From Lunatimonas salinarum (lineage in GTDB: Bacteria; Bacteroidota; Bacteroidia; Cytophagales; Cyclobacteriaceae), in contig NZ_JACVCV010000006.1 in NCBI RefSeq assembly GCF_017811155.1, positions 124,001-188,000 of the forward strand: a stretch of DNA of 64,000 nucleotides, read 5' to 3'. The translations under genes and the position numbers were made by a program. The notes under the pieces were generated by a model. It ran no database searches, was not told the origin of the DNA, and was given only the letters and a program-made list of their open reading frames with translations. This document shows positions 47,889-57,071 of the stretch, piece by piece. Positions within the stretch are counted from its first letter, which is position 1. Each line of letters begins with the position of its first letter.

Positions 47889-49568
47889 ATGAGTAACGAG
47901 AAGATAATATTTTCTATGGCGGGGGTTTCCAAGGTGTATCCTCCCCAAAAGAAAGTGTTAAAGGATATTTACCTCTCTTTTTTTTATGGGGCCAAGATCG
48001 GTGTTTTAGGATTGAATGGTTCAGGAAAAAGCTCCCTGCTTCGAATCATCGCGGGGATGGATAAGGAGTTTTTAGGTGAAGTGGTTTGGTCGCCGGGATA
48101 CACCGTAGGCATGCTGGAGCAGGAACCAAAGTTAGATCCGGAAAAAACCGTGAAGGAAGTAGTAGAAGAAGCGGTAGCGGATACGGTGAATCTGCTGAAG
48201 GAATTTGAGGAAATCAACGAGAAATTTATGGATCCGGCACTCATGGAGGATCCGGACGCAATGGATAAGCTAATACAGCAGCAGGGCGAGGTACAGGAGA
48301 AACTGGATGCTTGTAATGCGTGGGAGTTGGATGTGATGCTGGATAAGGCCATGGATGCGCTACGTCTTCCCCCAAGCGACGCCCAGGTCAAACACCTTTC
48401 GGGAGGCGAGAAGCGTCGCGTCGCCCTTTGTCGTCTCTTGCTGCAGGAGCCCGATGTGCTGCTTTTGGATGAACCCACGAACCACTTGGATGCTGAGTCG
48501 GTACACTGGCTGGAGCAGCACCTGAAGAATTACAAAGGCACGGTAATCGCCGTCACTCACGACCGGTATTTTCTGGATAATGTCGCTGGATGGATCCTGG
48601 AATTGGATAGAGGAGAAGGGATCCCATGGAAAGGCAACTATTCAAGCTGGTTGGATCAGAAGCAACAGCGGCTGAAACAAGAAGAAAAGACCGAGTCCAA
48701 GCGGCAGAAGACACTGGAGCGGGAGTTGGAGTGGATCCGGATGTCTCCCAAGGCAAAACAATCCAAAGGTAAGGCCAGGCTAAATGCCTACGAGAAGCTG
48801 GTAGGAGAGGAGGCAAAGGAACGGGAAGCCAAATTGGAACTCTATATCCCACCGGGACCTCGTCTGGGCGCCAAAGTGATTGAAGTAAACGGCGTTTCAA
48901 AGGCCTTTGGAGAAAAGCTTTTGTTTGAGGATCTTAGTTTTTCGCTGCCGCAAGGTGGAATCGTAGGTGTAATTGGTCCAAATGGCGCAGGAAAGTCTAC
49001 CTTGTTCAAACTCATCACTGGGCAGGAGAAGCCGGATGCGGGGCATTTTGAAGTGGGCGAAACCGTCCGGTTAGCGTATGTAGATCAAGAACACGATTCC
49101 TTGGATCCCAACAAAACGGTCTACCAGATTATATCGGAGGGTAACGAATTTATCAAGCTTGGGAATAAGGAGATGAACGCGCGGGCTTATGTAGGCAAGT
49201 TTAATTTTGCCGGGGCAGATCAAGAAAAGAAGGTGGGCGTGCTATCCGGCGGCGAGCGAAACCGTGTTCACCTGGCAATCACGCTGAAAAAGGGCGGTAA
49301 TTTGCTATTGTTGGATGAACCTACCAACGACTTGGATGTAAATACCTTGCGGGCATTGGAGGAAGCATTGGAAAACTTCGGCGGCTGTGCTGTGATCATC
49401 TCCCACGACCGTTGGTTCTTGGACCGTATATGTACTCACATACTGGCTTTCGAAGGGGATTCGCAAGTCTATTGGTTTGAAGGCAACTACTCCGATTACG
49501 AAGAGAACAAGAAAAAGCGATTGGGAGACATTTCTCCGAAGCGGATCAAATACAGGAATCTGAAATAA
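47889..49568 (+). CDS. ettA: Energy-dependent translational throttle protein EttA (ABC-F)
   Basis: 559 residues. Two ABC domains in one chain without membrane parts. First: LNGSGKSSLLR (Walker A, about 40-50), LSGGEKRRVALCRLLLQ, LLLDEPTNHLD. A linker (about 245-320) with SWLDQKQQRLKQEEKTESKRQ is the P-site tRNA interaction motif region. Second: GPNGAGKSTLFK, LSGGERNRVHLAITLKKG, LLLDEPTNDLD. EttA binds the ribosomal E site and gates elongation by the ATP/ADP ratio. Confidence 0.94.
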   Translation: MSNEKIIFSMAGVSKVYPPQKKVLKDIYLSFFYGAKIGVLGLNGSGKSSLLRIIAGMDKEFLGEVVWSPGYTVGMLEQEPKLDPEKTVKEVVEEAVADTVNLLKEFEEINEKFMDPALMEDPDAMDKLIQQQGEVQEKLDACNAWELDVMLDKAMDALRLPPSDAQVKHLSGGEKRRVALCRLLLQEPDVLLLDEPTNHLDAESVHWLEQHLKNYKGTVIAVTHDRYFLDNVAGWILELDRGEGIPWKGNYSSWLDQKQQRLKQEEKTESKRQKTLERELEWIRMSPKAKQSKGKARLNAYEKLVGEEAKEREAKLELYIPPGPRLGAKVIEVNGVSKAFGEKLLFEDLSFSLPQGGIVGVIGPNGAGKSTLFKLITGQEKPDAGHFEVGETVRLAYVDQEHDSLDPNKTVYQIISEGNEFIKLGNKEMNARAYVGKFNFAGADQEKKVGVLSGGERNRVHLAITLKKGGNLLLLDEPTNDLDVNTLRALEEALENFGGCAVIISHDRWFLDRICTHILAFEGDSQVYWFEGNYSDYEENKKKRLGDISPKRIKYRNLK

Positions 49569-49614
49569 CCAAACCCTAGCGGGCAGGTTGTTCCCTGCCT
49601 TCACCCGACATACT

Positions 49615-50943
49615 ATGAGACAGTTACTGCTTAGGCCCGGAGCTGAGGAATTGAATTACGAAATCCGTGGAATCGTAAAGAAGGCCCGCCAAATCGAAGC
49701 GCTTGGGTATGATATGACCTGGGAAAATATTGGAGATCCTATCCAAAAGAGCAATAAGATTCCCGCTTGGATGAAGGAGATCGTTGCTGATCTGGTAAGT
49801 AAAGATCATACCTACGGCTATGCCGATTCAAAAGGCATGCTCGAAACCCGACGGTTTTTGGCAGGACTCAATAATACCAAGAATGGAGCACAGATCAACG
49901 CAGAAGATATCCTCTTTTTCAATGGACTAGGCGACGCAATAGCCAAGCTGTACCAGTTTTTGATACCCACAGCACGAATCATTGGCCCCTCACCGGCATA
50001 CTCCACCCACAGTTCGGCAGAGGCTGCGCACGCTAACACCAGCCCAATCACCTACCGACTGGACCCGGACAACAACTGGTACCCAGATATGGAGGATCTT
50101 TACAATAAGGTAAAATACAATCCGGGCATTGTGGGCATCCTGATCATTAACCCGGATAATCCTACGGGAATGGTGTACCCGAAGGAGGTTTTACAGCGTT
50201 TTGTGGAGATCGCCAAGGAATTCAGATTGCTGTTGGTGGCAGACGAAATCTACCAAAACATCACGTATAACGGCTATGAAGCCATCAGTTTGGCGGAAGT
50301 GATCGGTGAGCTTCCCGGGATTTCTATGAAGGGGATCTCCAAGGAATTTCCCTGGCCCGGATCCCGCTGTGGATGGATGGAGTTTTACAACAAAAATGCG
50401 TCGTTAGAGTTTGCCAAATTGTGTGCAACGCTGGAAAATGCCAAGATGATAGAAGTCTGCTCCACCATTCTTCCGCAATTGGCCATTCCGCGTATTATGC
50501 AGCATCCACTGTATGCGGAGTACCGAAAAACAGCCAACGCCAAAATTGGACGGCGTAGTCAATTGATGGAGGATATTTTATCTCCGGTAAAGGGAATTAA
50601 ATTCAATCGGACCAAGGGAGCTTTTTACAACACCATTATCTTCGATGAAAATTTGCTGCACGACGGGCAGCGCCTCCCAGTAGAGGATGCCCGCATTCAG
50701 GTATTATTGGATGCCTGGCTCCGGGAAAAGGAGATGCCCCATGATAAGCGGTTTGTGTACAACTTATTGGCATCCGAACGGATTTGTGTGGTCCCGGTTT
50801 CTTCCTTTTGCTCCGACTTACGTGGGTTTCGCGTCACGCTCTTGGAAGAAGACGAAGAGGTATTTGTGGACACCTTTAAGCGCATGGCAAAAAGCATCAC
50901 TGCTTACTTGAAGTCAGGCAAAGAAGTCTCAGTAGGCGCCTAA
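49615..50943 (+). CDS. Class I/II PLP-dependent aminotransferase
   Basis: 442 residues from the ATG at 49615 (MRQLLLRPGAEELNYEIRGIV). Fold-type I pattern: NPDNPTGMVY (about 180-189), VADEIYQNITY, and SKEFPWPGSRCGW, whose Lys is the likely PLP-bound residue. The C-terminal quarter (about 345-415) is longer than AspC and has VPVSSFCSDLRGFRVTLL near the substrate Arg. Specificity cannot be set. A GGCAGG/CCTGCC hairpin without a T-run lies just before the start. Confidence 0.88.
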   Translation: MRQLLLRPGAEELNYEIRGIVKKARQIEALGYDMTWENIGDPIQKSNKIPAWMKEIVADLVSKDHTYGYADSKGMLETRRFLAGLNNTKNGAQINAEDILFFNGLGDAIAKLYQFLIPTARIIGPSPAYSTHSSAEAAHANTSPITYRLDPDNNWYPDMEDLYNKVKYNPGIVGILIINPDNPTGMVYPKEVLQRFVEIAKEFRLLLVADEIYQNITYNGYEAISLAEVIGELPGISMKGISKEFPWPGSRCGWMEFYNKNASLEFAKLCATLENAKMIEVCSTILPQLAIPRIMQHPLYAEYRKTANAKIGRRSQLMEDILSPVKGIKFNRTKGAFYNTIIFDENLLHDGQRLPVEDARIQVLLDAWLREKEMPHDKRFVYNLLASERICVVPVSSFCSDLRGFRVTLLEEDEEVFVDTFKRMAKSITAYLKSGKEVSVGA

Positions 50944-50953
50944 GAACATGTCA

Positions 50954-51907
50954 TCACGGGTCATGTCCCCTAATTCCCCGGAGTTCCTCTATAGGCTGGT
51001 AGTTTTCTTCTTGTGTTTGTTGGGAATCCGGTTGATCCGCTTTGTTAAGGTCGGGCTGTCCTGCCAATACCCATGCGGTAAACCAAAGGTCGGCAATCAT
51101 CTTCATGGCTTGGCGCATCTGCCGTTCCACCTGTCCGTTTAGCAGTCGGTGGTAGGCATGCGTAAAATCTTTGGAATAAACCCGTGTGTTGATCCCTCCG
51201 CGTTCCTCGTAGCTGTACTTACGGTTTTCAGGGAATGATGCGCTCAAGGATTTTTCAAATTGTAATACACTGTCCACAGCTTCGTGGGTACGGATGAGGG
51301 CATCCCAGATAGCGATTTGCGGTTGTTCCAAGTAAGTTGCCTTTCCTACCCAGAACTCATAATCATCCGCCAGCAGTTCGGGAATGCGGGATTCCCAAAA
51401 ACCGTGGATGCCGTATTGGCCGGTGAGTTGGCCGTTATAGTTTTTGGTGGTGTGGAGGGGCACGTGGATATCACCCACGTAGTGTCCTAAGTCGGATGAA
51501 ATCCGCAAGATGCTTTTGGTGTCTACCAATTCAAAAGCGCGGATTAGCTGCAAGAAGGTGTGATAAGTACTCCAAGGGGCAATGCCGTGTGCCCTGAGGG
51601 TGTCTTCGCTATACTGTTCTACAGCCTGCTGCCAATAGCGAGGTAGCCGATAGACCGCGCTGTCGCCGTATACGTCCGCATCCAGAAAATGTTTTTCGGC
51701 CTCTCCTTTCACAGCATACCTTCGGCGGTCAGGGTTAACCGCATTTTCCGTAATATAGGTAAGGTGATACTTGTAAAACCGGATCATTTCAGGAGGAAGG
51801 CTAAAAACTGCTTGCCGGTTAATCAGGCGGTGTGCGTAAAACCCCCAAGGGGGTATAGCCGATAATGATGCGCTCCAAAGTGCCATCGATAGGACGAGTA
51901 CCTTCAT
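50954..51907 (-). CDS. S1/P1-type zinc-dependent nuclease
   Basis: 317 residues with an N-terminal signal peptide (about 1-17). After cleavage the mature protein would start near WGFYAHRLI; S1/P1 enzymes use an N-terminal Trp as metal ligand. Zinc ligands appear as AHRL, HFLDAD (about 73-78), GHYVGDIHVPLHT (about 140-152). It lies convergent with the aminotransferase (10 bp between stops). It probably degrades single-stranded nucleic acid outside the inner membrane; a phospholipase C role in this superfamily is a second possibility. Confidence 0.86.
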   Translation of the reverse strand: MKVLVLSMALWSASLSAIPPWGFYAHRLINRQAVFSLPPEMIRFYKYHLTYITENAVNPDRRRYAVKGEAEKHFLDADVYGDSAVYRLPRYWQQAVEQYSEDTLRAHGIAPWSTYHTFLQLIRAFELVDTKSILRISSDLGHYVGDIHVPLHTTKNYNGQLTGQYGIHGFWESRIPELLADDYEFWVGKATYLEQPQIAIWDALIRTHEAVDSVLQFEKSLSASFPENRKYSYEERGGINTRVYSKDFTHAYHRLLNGQVERQMRQAMKMIADLWFTAWVLAGQPDLNKADQPDSQQTQEENYQPIEELRGIRGHDP

Positions 51908-52039
51908 TTGTAGCAGAAAAATGGCCCAACGAGGTTAAATATAGGTACTTATTCGTTATGGTCAAAATACCCTAGGGTATGTACTGGGATGGCTGAATGG
52001 GCCTTTGTGGAAAATATCCCATGTTTAGCTGAAATAATT

Positions 52040-52070
52040 TTTGCACGTAATATAAAATGTGTTAAATTTG
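52040..52070 (+). promoter_or_regulatory. Consensus Bacteroidota promoter of rpsT
   Basis: TTTG (52040-52043), 19 bp, then TAAATTTG (52063-52070), exact TTTG-N19-TAnnTTTG. ATG follows at 52127. Confidence 0.8.
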
Positions 52071-52126
52071 CATTCCGTTTCCTATACAGGGTGGTTTTTA
52101 ACGCAATCAAGTAATTAGATCAATAT

Positions 52127-52381
52127 ATGGCAAATCACAAATCGGCTCTTAAAAGAATTCGTTCCAGCGAAGTAAAGAGACTCAGAAACAGGTACCAAGC
52201 CAAAACAACCAGAACCTTCATCAAAAGGTTGAGAAATACAGAAGACAAAGCAGCGGCCCAGGAGTTGTTGAAAGAAGTGTCTTCTATGTTGGATAAATTG
52301 GCCAAGAAAAACGTTATCCATAAGAACAATGCGGCAAATAAAAAGTCAAAACTTACCAAACTGGTAAATTCGTTGGCTTAA
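52127..52381 (+). CDS. rpsT: 30S ribosomal protein S20
   Basis: 84 residues, strongly basic and helical, opening MANHKSALKRIRSSEVKRLRN, the S20 signature start, with the conserved KNVIHKNNAANKKSKLTK segment near the end. It binds 16S rRNA early in assembly. It has a consensus promoter and a terminator and appears to be a single gene unit. Confidence 0.97.
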   Translation: MANHKSALKRIRSSEVKRLRNRYQAKTTRTFIKRLRNTEDKAAAQELLKEVSSMLDKLAKKNVIHKNNAANKKSKLTKLVNSLA

Positions 52382-52398
52382 GCCTTGCACATAAAGTG

Positions 52399-52428
52399 AA
52401 AAAGCTCCGTTCTCGGGGCTTTTTTTTT
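52399..52428 (+). terminator. Intrinsic terminator after rpsT
   Basis: Arms AAAAAGCTCC and GGGGCTTTTT (one U-G pair) around a 6-nt loop, followed by more T. Confidence 0.85.
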
Positions 52429-52541
52429 GGATCATATTTTTTTATTTTGGCATTGATTCCGGCTTTGGAGCGAATAGATTGGCTGAACAGAAGGATAGAC
52501 GTGTTTTCCGAGCCCTGGGCATATACCAAATGTAGTTTCCG

Positions 52542-53237
52542 ATGGACCATTTTTCATCCATACCCATTTCTCACTTGGCAGAGGAAGACCGGCCAAGGGA
52601 AAAGTTGCTCCTAAAGGGGAAGTCCTCCTTGACCGATGCGGAGCTAATTGCCATATTGATAGGTTCGGGCACTAAGTCCATGAGTGCGGTAGATCTGTCT
52701 AAAAACATTCTCCGGAGCGTTGAGAATGACCTCAGTACACTCGCAAAGTTATCGGTCAAGGACCTACAGCGCTTCAAAGGAATCGGAGAAGCGAAAGCCA
52801 TTGCCATTGTCAGTGCCATGGAACTTGGGCGTAGAAGGAAAAGCCACGATCCTCAAAAGAAGGTAAAGGTTCAATCTTCGGCGGATATCTATCAATTGAT
52901 GAAGCCAGAATTGATGGATGAGACAGTGGAGTACTTTTATGCCGTATTGCTTAACCGTCAGAATATGGTAATCAAAAAGCAGCTCGTCAGTAAGGGAGGC
53001 TCATCTGCCACGGTGGCCGATCCCAAGGTGATTTTTAAACATGCCATGGACCATTTTGCCAATGCCCTCATTCTTGTGCATAATCACCCTTCCGGACAAC
53101 TTAAACCCTCCGAACAGGACGTACGATTGACCCGCCGATTGGTAGACGCCGGCAAAAGTTTAGAGCTTCCGGTCATTGACCATGTGATATTCACAGATGT
53201 TGGCTATTTTAGCTTTTCGGATGAAGGATTGATCTAA
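52542..53237 (+). CDS. radC: RadC family JAB-domain protein
   Basis: 231 residues. An N-terminal UPF0758 helix-hairpin part with REKLLLKGKSSLTDAELIAILIGSG and helix-hairpin-helix LQRFKGIGEAKA (about 70-81), then a JAB1/MPN metalloprotease-like domain with HNHPSGQLKPSEQD (about 180-193). The old link to DNA repair is not well supported; the function is unclear. The gap to the DUF1684 gene is 6 bp. Confidence 0.92.
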   Translation: MDHFSSIPISHLAEEDRPREKLLLKGKSSLTDAELIAILIGSGTKSMSAVDLSKNILRSVENDLSTLAKLSVKDLQRFKGIGEAKAIAIVSAMELGRRRKSHDPQKKVKVQSSADIYQLMKPELMDETVEYFYAVLLNRQNMVIKKQLVSKGGSSATVADPKVIFKHAMDHFANALILVHNHPSGQLKPSEQDVRLTRRLVDAGKSLELPVIDHVIFTDVGYFSFSDEGLI

Positions 53238-53243
53238 AAAAAT

Positions 53244-53864
53244 ATGAGTCAAAAAAACGGTGTATTGCTTTTTATTGTAGTGGTTGTCTTTGGATCCCTA
53301 ATCTACATGCTGTTAGGGGGAGGCGAAAGCCCGGAGCAATATAAAGAGCGCATAGAGGCAGAGCGGGAGCGTCAATATAAATACCTGAAATTTAACTTAG
53401 AGTCCCCACTTACCGAGGTTCAAAAGCGGGAACTGGAGCAGCTGGAGTTTTACCCGGTGGATCAGACCTATTTGGTGAAAGCCCGGTTGGAGCCTCTAGA
53501 AACCAAGAAAATGGTGGAAATACCACTCACAGACGGGTCGGTGGAAAAATACGTGCGCCATTCTTTTGCAGTTTTTCAGCTGGATGGAAAGGAAGTTCGT
53601 TTGTTGCTTCTTCAGGCTGCCAATGAGGTGGATAAACGAAACTTTTTTCTTGCGTTTGCGGATGCTACCAGCGGAGAGGATACCTATGGTGGAGGCAGGT
53701 TCCTGAATCTCAGGCAGGACGGTCAGCGCTCGATCACCATCGACTTTAACCTGGCCTATAATCCATACTGTGCCTATAATCCCGATTATGCCTGTCCCAT
53801 CCCTCCGAGGGAAAATATCCTGGAAATCCCTATTCCCGCTGGGGAGAAAAATTACGATAAATAG
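53244..53864 (+). CDS. DUF1684 domain-containing protein
   Basis: 206 residues. A single hydrophobic N-terminal segment (about 6-24) anchors or exports the protein. The DUF1684 signature is clear at the end: YNPYCAYNPDYACPIPPREN and IPIPAGEK (about 172-202); FNLESPLTEVQKREL near 48 is also family-like. The function of DUF1684 is unknown. It follows radC by 6 bp. Confidence 0.88.
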   Translation: MSQKNGVLLFIVVVVFGSLIYMLLGGGESPEQYKERIEAERERQYKYLKFNLESPLTEVQKRELEQLEFYPVDQTYLVKARLEPLETKKMVEIPLTDGSVEKYVRHSFAVFQLDGKEVRLLLLQAANEVDKRNFFLAFADATSGEDTYGGGRFLNLRQDGQRSITIDFNLAYNPYCAYNPDYACPIPPRENILEIPIPAGEKNYDK

Positions 53865-53887
53865 CCCGTCCTAACTCAAGTTTCTCT

Positions 53888-53895
53888 TAAATTTG
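53888..53895 (+). promoter_or_regulatory. -7 promoter element upstream of pheT
   Basis: TAAATTTG matches TAnnTTTG exactly, 125 bp before the pheT ATG. No TTTG at the expected -33 distance. The long leader could hold control sequences, but I see no clear attenuator. Confidence 0.45.
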
Positions 53896-54020
53896 TGGGT
53901 TACCATTATTGGGATAGGTGAAATCCAAGCCGTCGGACTGGGATACCCCGGTATACGGTTTGCTTGACATGCTATTTGTGAAGGTAATGGTAATAATCTC
54001 ATAAAGAAGATTTTATATAG

Positions 54021-56432
54021 ATGAAGATTTCCATAAATAGACTAAAAGATTTCATGTCCTTCGACCATTCCTCCGAAGAGATTGCAGCCTTGCTAACGGC
54101 TTCGGGATTGGAGGTGGAGGGAATAGATACCTATGAGTCCATCCCCGGAAGTCTGGAGGGGGTAGTGATCGGAGAGGTATTGACCTGTGTTTCCCATCCG
54201 AATGCGGACAAACTAAGTGTGACCACCGTAGATATAGGTAAGGGTATTGTCCCCATCGTGTGTGGTGCACCAAATGTAGCTAAAGGGCAAAGGGTGGCGG
54301 TGGCTACTGTCAACACCACACTATACACTTCCTCTGGAGAGTCTTTTCAAATCAAAAAGGCGAAAATACGCGGGGAGGTTTCTGAAGGGATGATTTGTGC
54401 AGAGGACGAGTTGGGACTGGGCGACAGCCACGATGGCATCATGGTTTTAGATACTGACCTGCCCAATGGCACCCCAGCGAACACGTTTTTCAACATTTCC
54501 CGTGCGGAGGTGTTGGAGATTGGTCTCACTCCGAATCGGGCGGATGCCGCATCTCATTTGGGAGTGGCTAGAGACCTCAAAGCGCTGATGAGAAGGCCTT
54601 TGAACCTGCCCTCCGTTGACAACTTTCGGGTTGACAGCGAAGCCCTTCCTATTGCAGTGGAGGTAGCTGATCCTTCCGACTGTCCTAGGTATGCCGGACT
54701 GACCATTTCCGGGTTGAAAGTGGCGCCTTCGCCTGCTTGGTTGCAGGATTACCTAAAGGCCATCGGTTTGGAGCCCATTAACAACGTCGTTGATGCGACA
54801 AACTTCATCCTCCACGATCTGGGTCAACCACTACACGCCTTTGATGCTTCAAAGATCCAAGGCGGCAAAATCTTGGTAAAGAGACTGCCCGAGGGAACAC
54901 CTTTTACCACCTTGGATGAAAAAGAGCGTAAGCTTTCTGGGTCTGAACTGATGATATGCGATAACGAGGAAGGATTGTGTATCGCAGGGATCTTCGGTGG
55001 ATTGGGCTCCGGGATTTCGGATGAGACTAGGGATGTGTTTTTGGAAAGTGCCTGCTTTTCTCCGGATATCATTCGAAGAGGCAGTCAATACCATGGACTG
55101 AAGACTGATGCCTCCTTCCGATTTGAGCGGGGAACCGATCCCAATATGCCGGTGTATGCCCTGAAGCGTGCAGCCATGCTGATTAAGGAATTGGCAGGGG
55201 GGGAGATTTCTTCACAGATAGTGGATATTTACCCCAATCCGGTGCAAGATCATCAAGTGCCTGTAAAGTATCGAAATATTACCCGACTGATAGGGAAGGA
55301 GATTCCCAAAGAAGAGATTCACGAGATCCTTCGGTGGTTGGAGATTGAGGTAACCCAAGAAACGGAAGCTGGATTTGTCGCTTTGGTGAAACCCTATCGG
55401 GTGGATGTCACCAGGGAAGCGGATATTATAGAAGAAGTTTTGAGAATCTATGGTTTTGATGCCATTCCCCTTGCGGAGGATTATCATTCCGATTTTCTGG
55501 CCAACCATCCCGCCAAGGACGGCAACCGTCTGCAATACCGTATGACAGAGATTTTGTCTGGTAGGGGTTTTAGCGAAATCATCACCAACTCCCTTACCAA
55601 GGCTTCCTATGCCGAAAAGGTGCCGCATTTGGATATTGATGGCAGCGTAGTCATTCTGAACAAGCTCAGCGAAGACTTAGGGGTGCTGCGGCAATCCTTG
55701 CTTTTTACCGGGTTGGAAGTATTGGCCCACAATATCAATCGCCGACAAAAAGATCTTAAGTGCTTTGAATTCGGTACGGTCTATTGCAAAGAGGGGGAGG
55801 GGTATCGCGAGAACAATAACCTGTCGATTTTCCTTACCGGAAATCAAACGTCAGAAAGCTGGTTGGCACCTGCGGTACCGGTGCAGTTTTCACAGCTATA
55901 TGCCGTGGTGGAGGTGATACTGCAAAAGCTTAACGTAGGAGAGCCTTCTGTAGAGATGGTCGAAGAGGGGCCGTTTGAGTATGGTTTGAAACTGATGCTG
56001 GGAAAACGAGAGATCGGAAGCTTGGGGTTGCTTTCTGCTTCCATCGCCCGGCTGGCGGAGGTAAAGCAGGAGGTTTACTATGCGGAGTTGGACTGGACTG
56101 CACTGCTCGTTGCTTCGCAAGGAGTCAAGAAGTTTCAGGAGATTTCAAAGTTTCCCGAAGTCCGCCGGGACCTTTCTCTGGTGATCGACCAAGGCGTGTC
56201 CTTCGCATTTCTGAAGTCCTTGGCAGAAAAGGCCGGTGGGTCCTTGCTCAAGCGTATCGGTGTGTTTGATGTATATACTGGGGATAAGATTGAGGCCTCT
56301 AAAAAAGCCTACGCATTGAGTTTTTTCCTGCAGGACAACGAAAAGACCCTGACGGACAAGGTGATCGACAAGACTATGGGTAGGCTGATGCAGGTGTTTG
56401 AAAAGGAAGCGGGAGCATATATCCGAAAATAA
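54021..56432 (+). CDS. pheT: Phenylalanine-tRNA ligase subunit beta
   Basis: 803 residues, normal size. N-terminal tRNA-binding domain (about 40-150, GEVLTCVSHPNADKL), B3/4 editing domain, B5, a catalytic-like core and the C-terminal FDX-ACB domain (about 710-803, KFPEVRRDLSLVID). It charges tRNA-Phe as part of the alpha2-beta2 enzyme; pheS is not adjacent here. It is followed directly by a small coiled-coil gene and zapA. Confidence 0.97.
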   Translation: MKISINRLKDFMSFDHSSEEIAALLTASGLEVEGIDTYESIPGSLEGVVIGEVLTCVSHPNADKLSVTTVDIGKGIVPIVCGAPNVAKGQRVAVATVNTTLYTSSGESFQIKKAKIRGEVSEGMICAEDELGLGDSHDGIMVLDTDLPNGTPANTFFNISRAEVLEIGLTPNRADAASHLGVARDLKALMRRPLNLPSVDNFRVDSEALPIAVEVADPSDCPRYAGLTISGLKVAPSPAWLQDYLKAIGLEPINNVVDATNFILHDLGQPLHAFDASKIQGGKILVKRLPEGTPFTTLDEKERKLSGSELMICDNEEGLCIAGIFGGLGSGISDETRDVFLESACFSPDIIRRGSQYHGLKTDASFRFERGTDPNMPVYALKRAAMLIKELAGGEISSQIVDIYPNPVQDHQVPVKYRNITRLIGKEIPKEEIHEILRWLEIEVTQETEAGFVALVKPYRVDVTREADIIEEVLRIYGFDAIPLAEDYHSDFLANHPAKDGNRLQYRMTEILSGRGFSEIITNSLTKASYAEKVPHLDIDGSVVILNKLSEDLGVLRQSLLFTGLEVLAHNINRRQKDLKCFEFGTVYCKEGEGYRENNNLSIFLTGNQTSESWLAPAVPVQFSQLYAVVEVILQKLNVGEPSVEMVEEGPFEYGLKLMLGKREIGSLGLLSASIARLAEVKQEVYYAELDWTALLVASQGVKKFQEISKFPEVRRDLSLVIDQGVSFAFLKSLAEKAGGSLLKRIGVFDVYTGDKIEASKKAYALSFFLQDNEKTLTDKVIDKTMGRLMQVFEKEAGAYIRK

Positions 56433-56436
56433 ATGT

Positions 56437-56721
56437 ATGGTATTCGAGGAACTTCAACGGTTGGAAAGGCTGGCTGGGCACGTGATCCGCAAGGTGAAAA
56501 TGCTCGAAAGGGAGAATGAAGGGCTCCGAAAGGATCTCTTGGAAGTTCAGGCCGAATTAAAAGAGAAGGATGATCTTCTCGAAGATTTTAAAAATCAAAT
56601 AAAAATCAGTAAAATTGTAAAGAACATACCGGTAGAAAATATAGAGTCTGCTGAATTGAGAGGAAAGATTGATAATTATATAAAGGAAATTGATAAAGTA
56701 ATTACCTATTTGTCTGAATAA
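56437..56721 (+). CDS. Small coiled-coil protein, possibly ZapB-like
   Basis: 94 residues from the ATG at 56437 (MVFEELQRLERL), 4 bp after the pheT stop; a frame extending to 56398 overlaps pheT. The N-terminal two thirds are a parallel coiled coil with heptad pattern (LQRLERLAGHVIRKVKMLERENEGL), ending in a short helix. Directly upstream of zapA with the stop touching its start, it may serve as the ZapB-type partner, but sequence alone cannot show this. Confidence 0.8.
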   Translation: MVFEELQRLERLAGHVIRKVKMLERENEGLRKDLLEVQAELKEKDDLLEDFKNQIKISKIVKNIPVENIESAELRGKIDNYIKEIDKVITYLSE

Positions 56722-57006
56722 ATGGAGACACTTTCGATACGAATCAAGATAGGAGATAGAGAATATCCTATGAAAGTGAAGGCCCAAGATGAGGCCAAAA
56801 TCAGGCGTGCGGGAAAGTTGATCAATGAAAAACTCAAACGATACAGGGAGGAATTTGGCTTGGATGACAGACAAGACCTACTCGCTATGGTGGCTTTTGA
56901 CAGCATGGTGGAGGCAATGGATCTGAATGAATCGAATGCACAAGGTAGTGAACAGGTAAAAGCTACCCTCACCCAAATCAATGCAGAATTATCTGCCATT
57001 TTATAA
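56722..57006 (+). CDS. zapA: Cell division protein ZapA
   Basis: 94 residues. The N-terminal ZapA domain (IRIKIGDREYPMKVKAQDEAKIRRAGKLIN, about 6-35) is followed by a coiled coil. ZapA bundles FtsZ filaments in the division ring. The ATG abuts the previous stop, so coupling with the small coiled-coil gene is near certain. It precedes rny by 65 bp. Confidence 0.92.
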   Translation: METLSIRIKIGDREYPMKVKAQDEAKIRRAGKLINEKLKRYREEFGLDDRQDLLAMVAFDSMVEAMDLNESNAQGSEQVKATLTQINAELSAIL

Positions 57007-57071
57007 TTAAACAGTACCCTCTTTCTTGGCTTTTCCTAGATTTTTCCGGTAGGATAACTTAATATATACCT

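Noticed and set aside
52396-52614. 72-codon frame between rpsT and radC
   Set aside because: It begins inside the rpsT terminator and runs out of frame into radC; hydrophobic start is chance from the T-run.
52542-53237. radC as a sign of a mobile element
   Set aside because: RadC proteins occur on some mobile elements, but this one sits between rpsT and core genes with no integrase, repeats or composition change.
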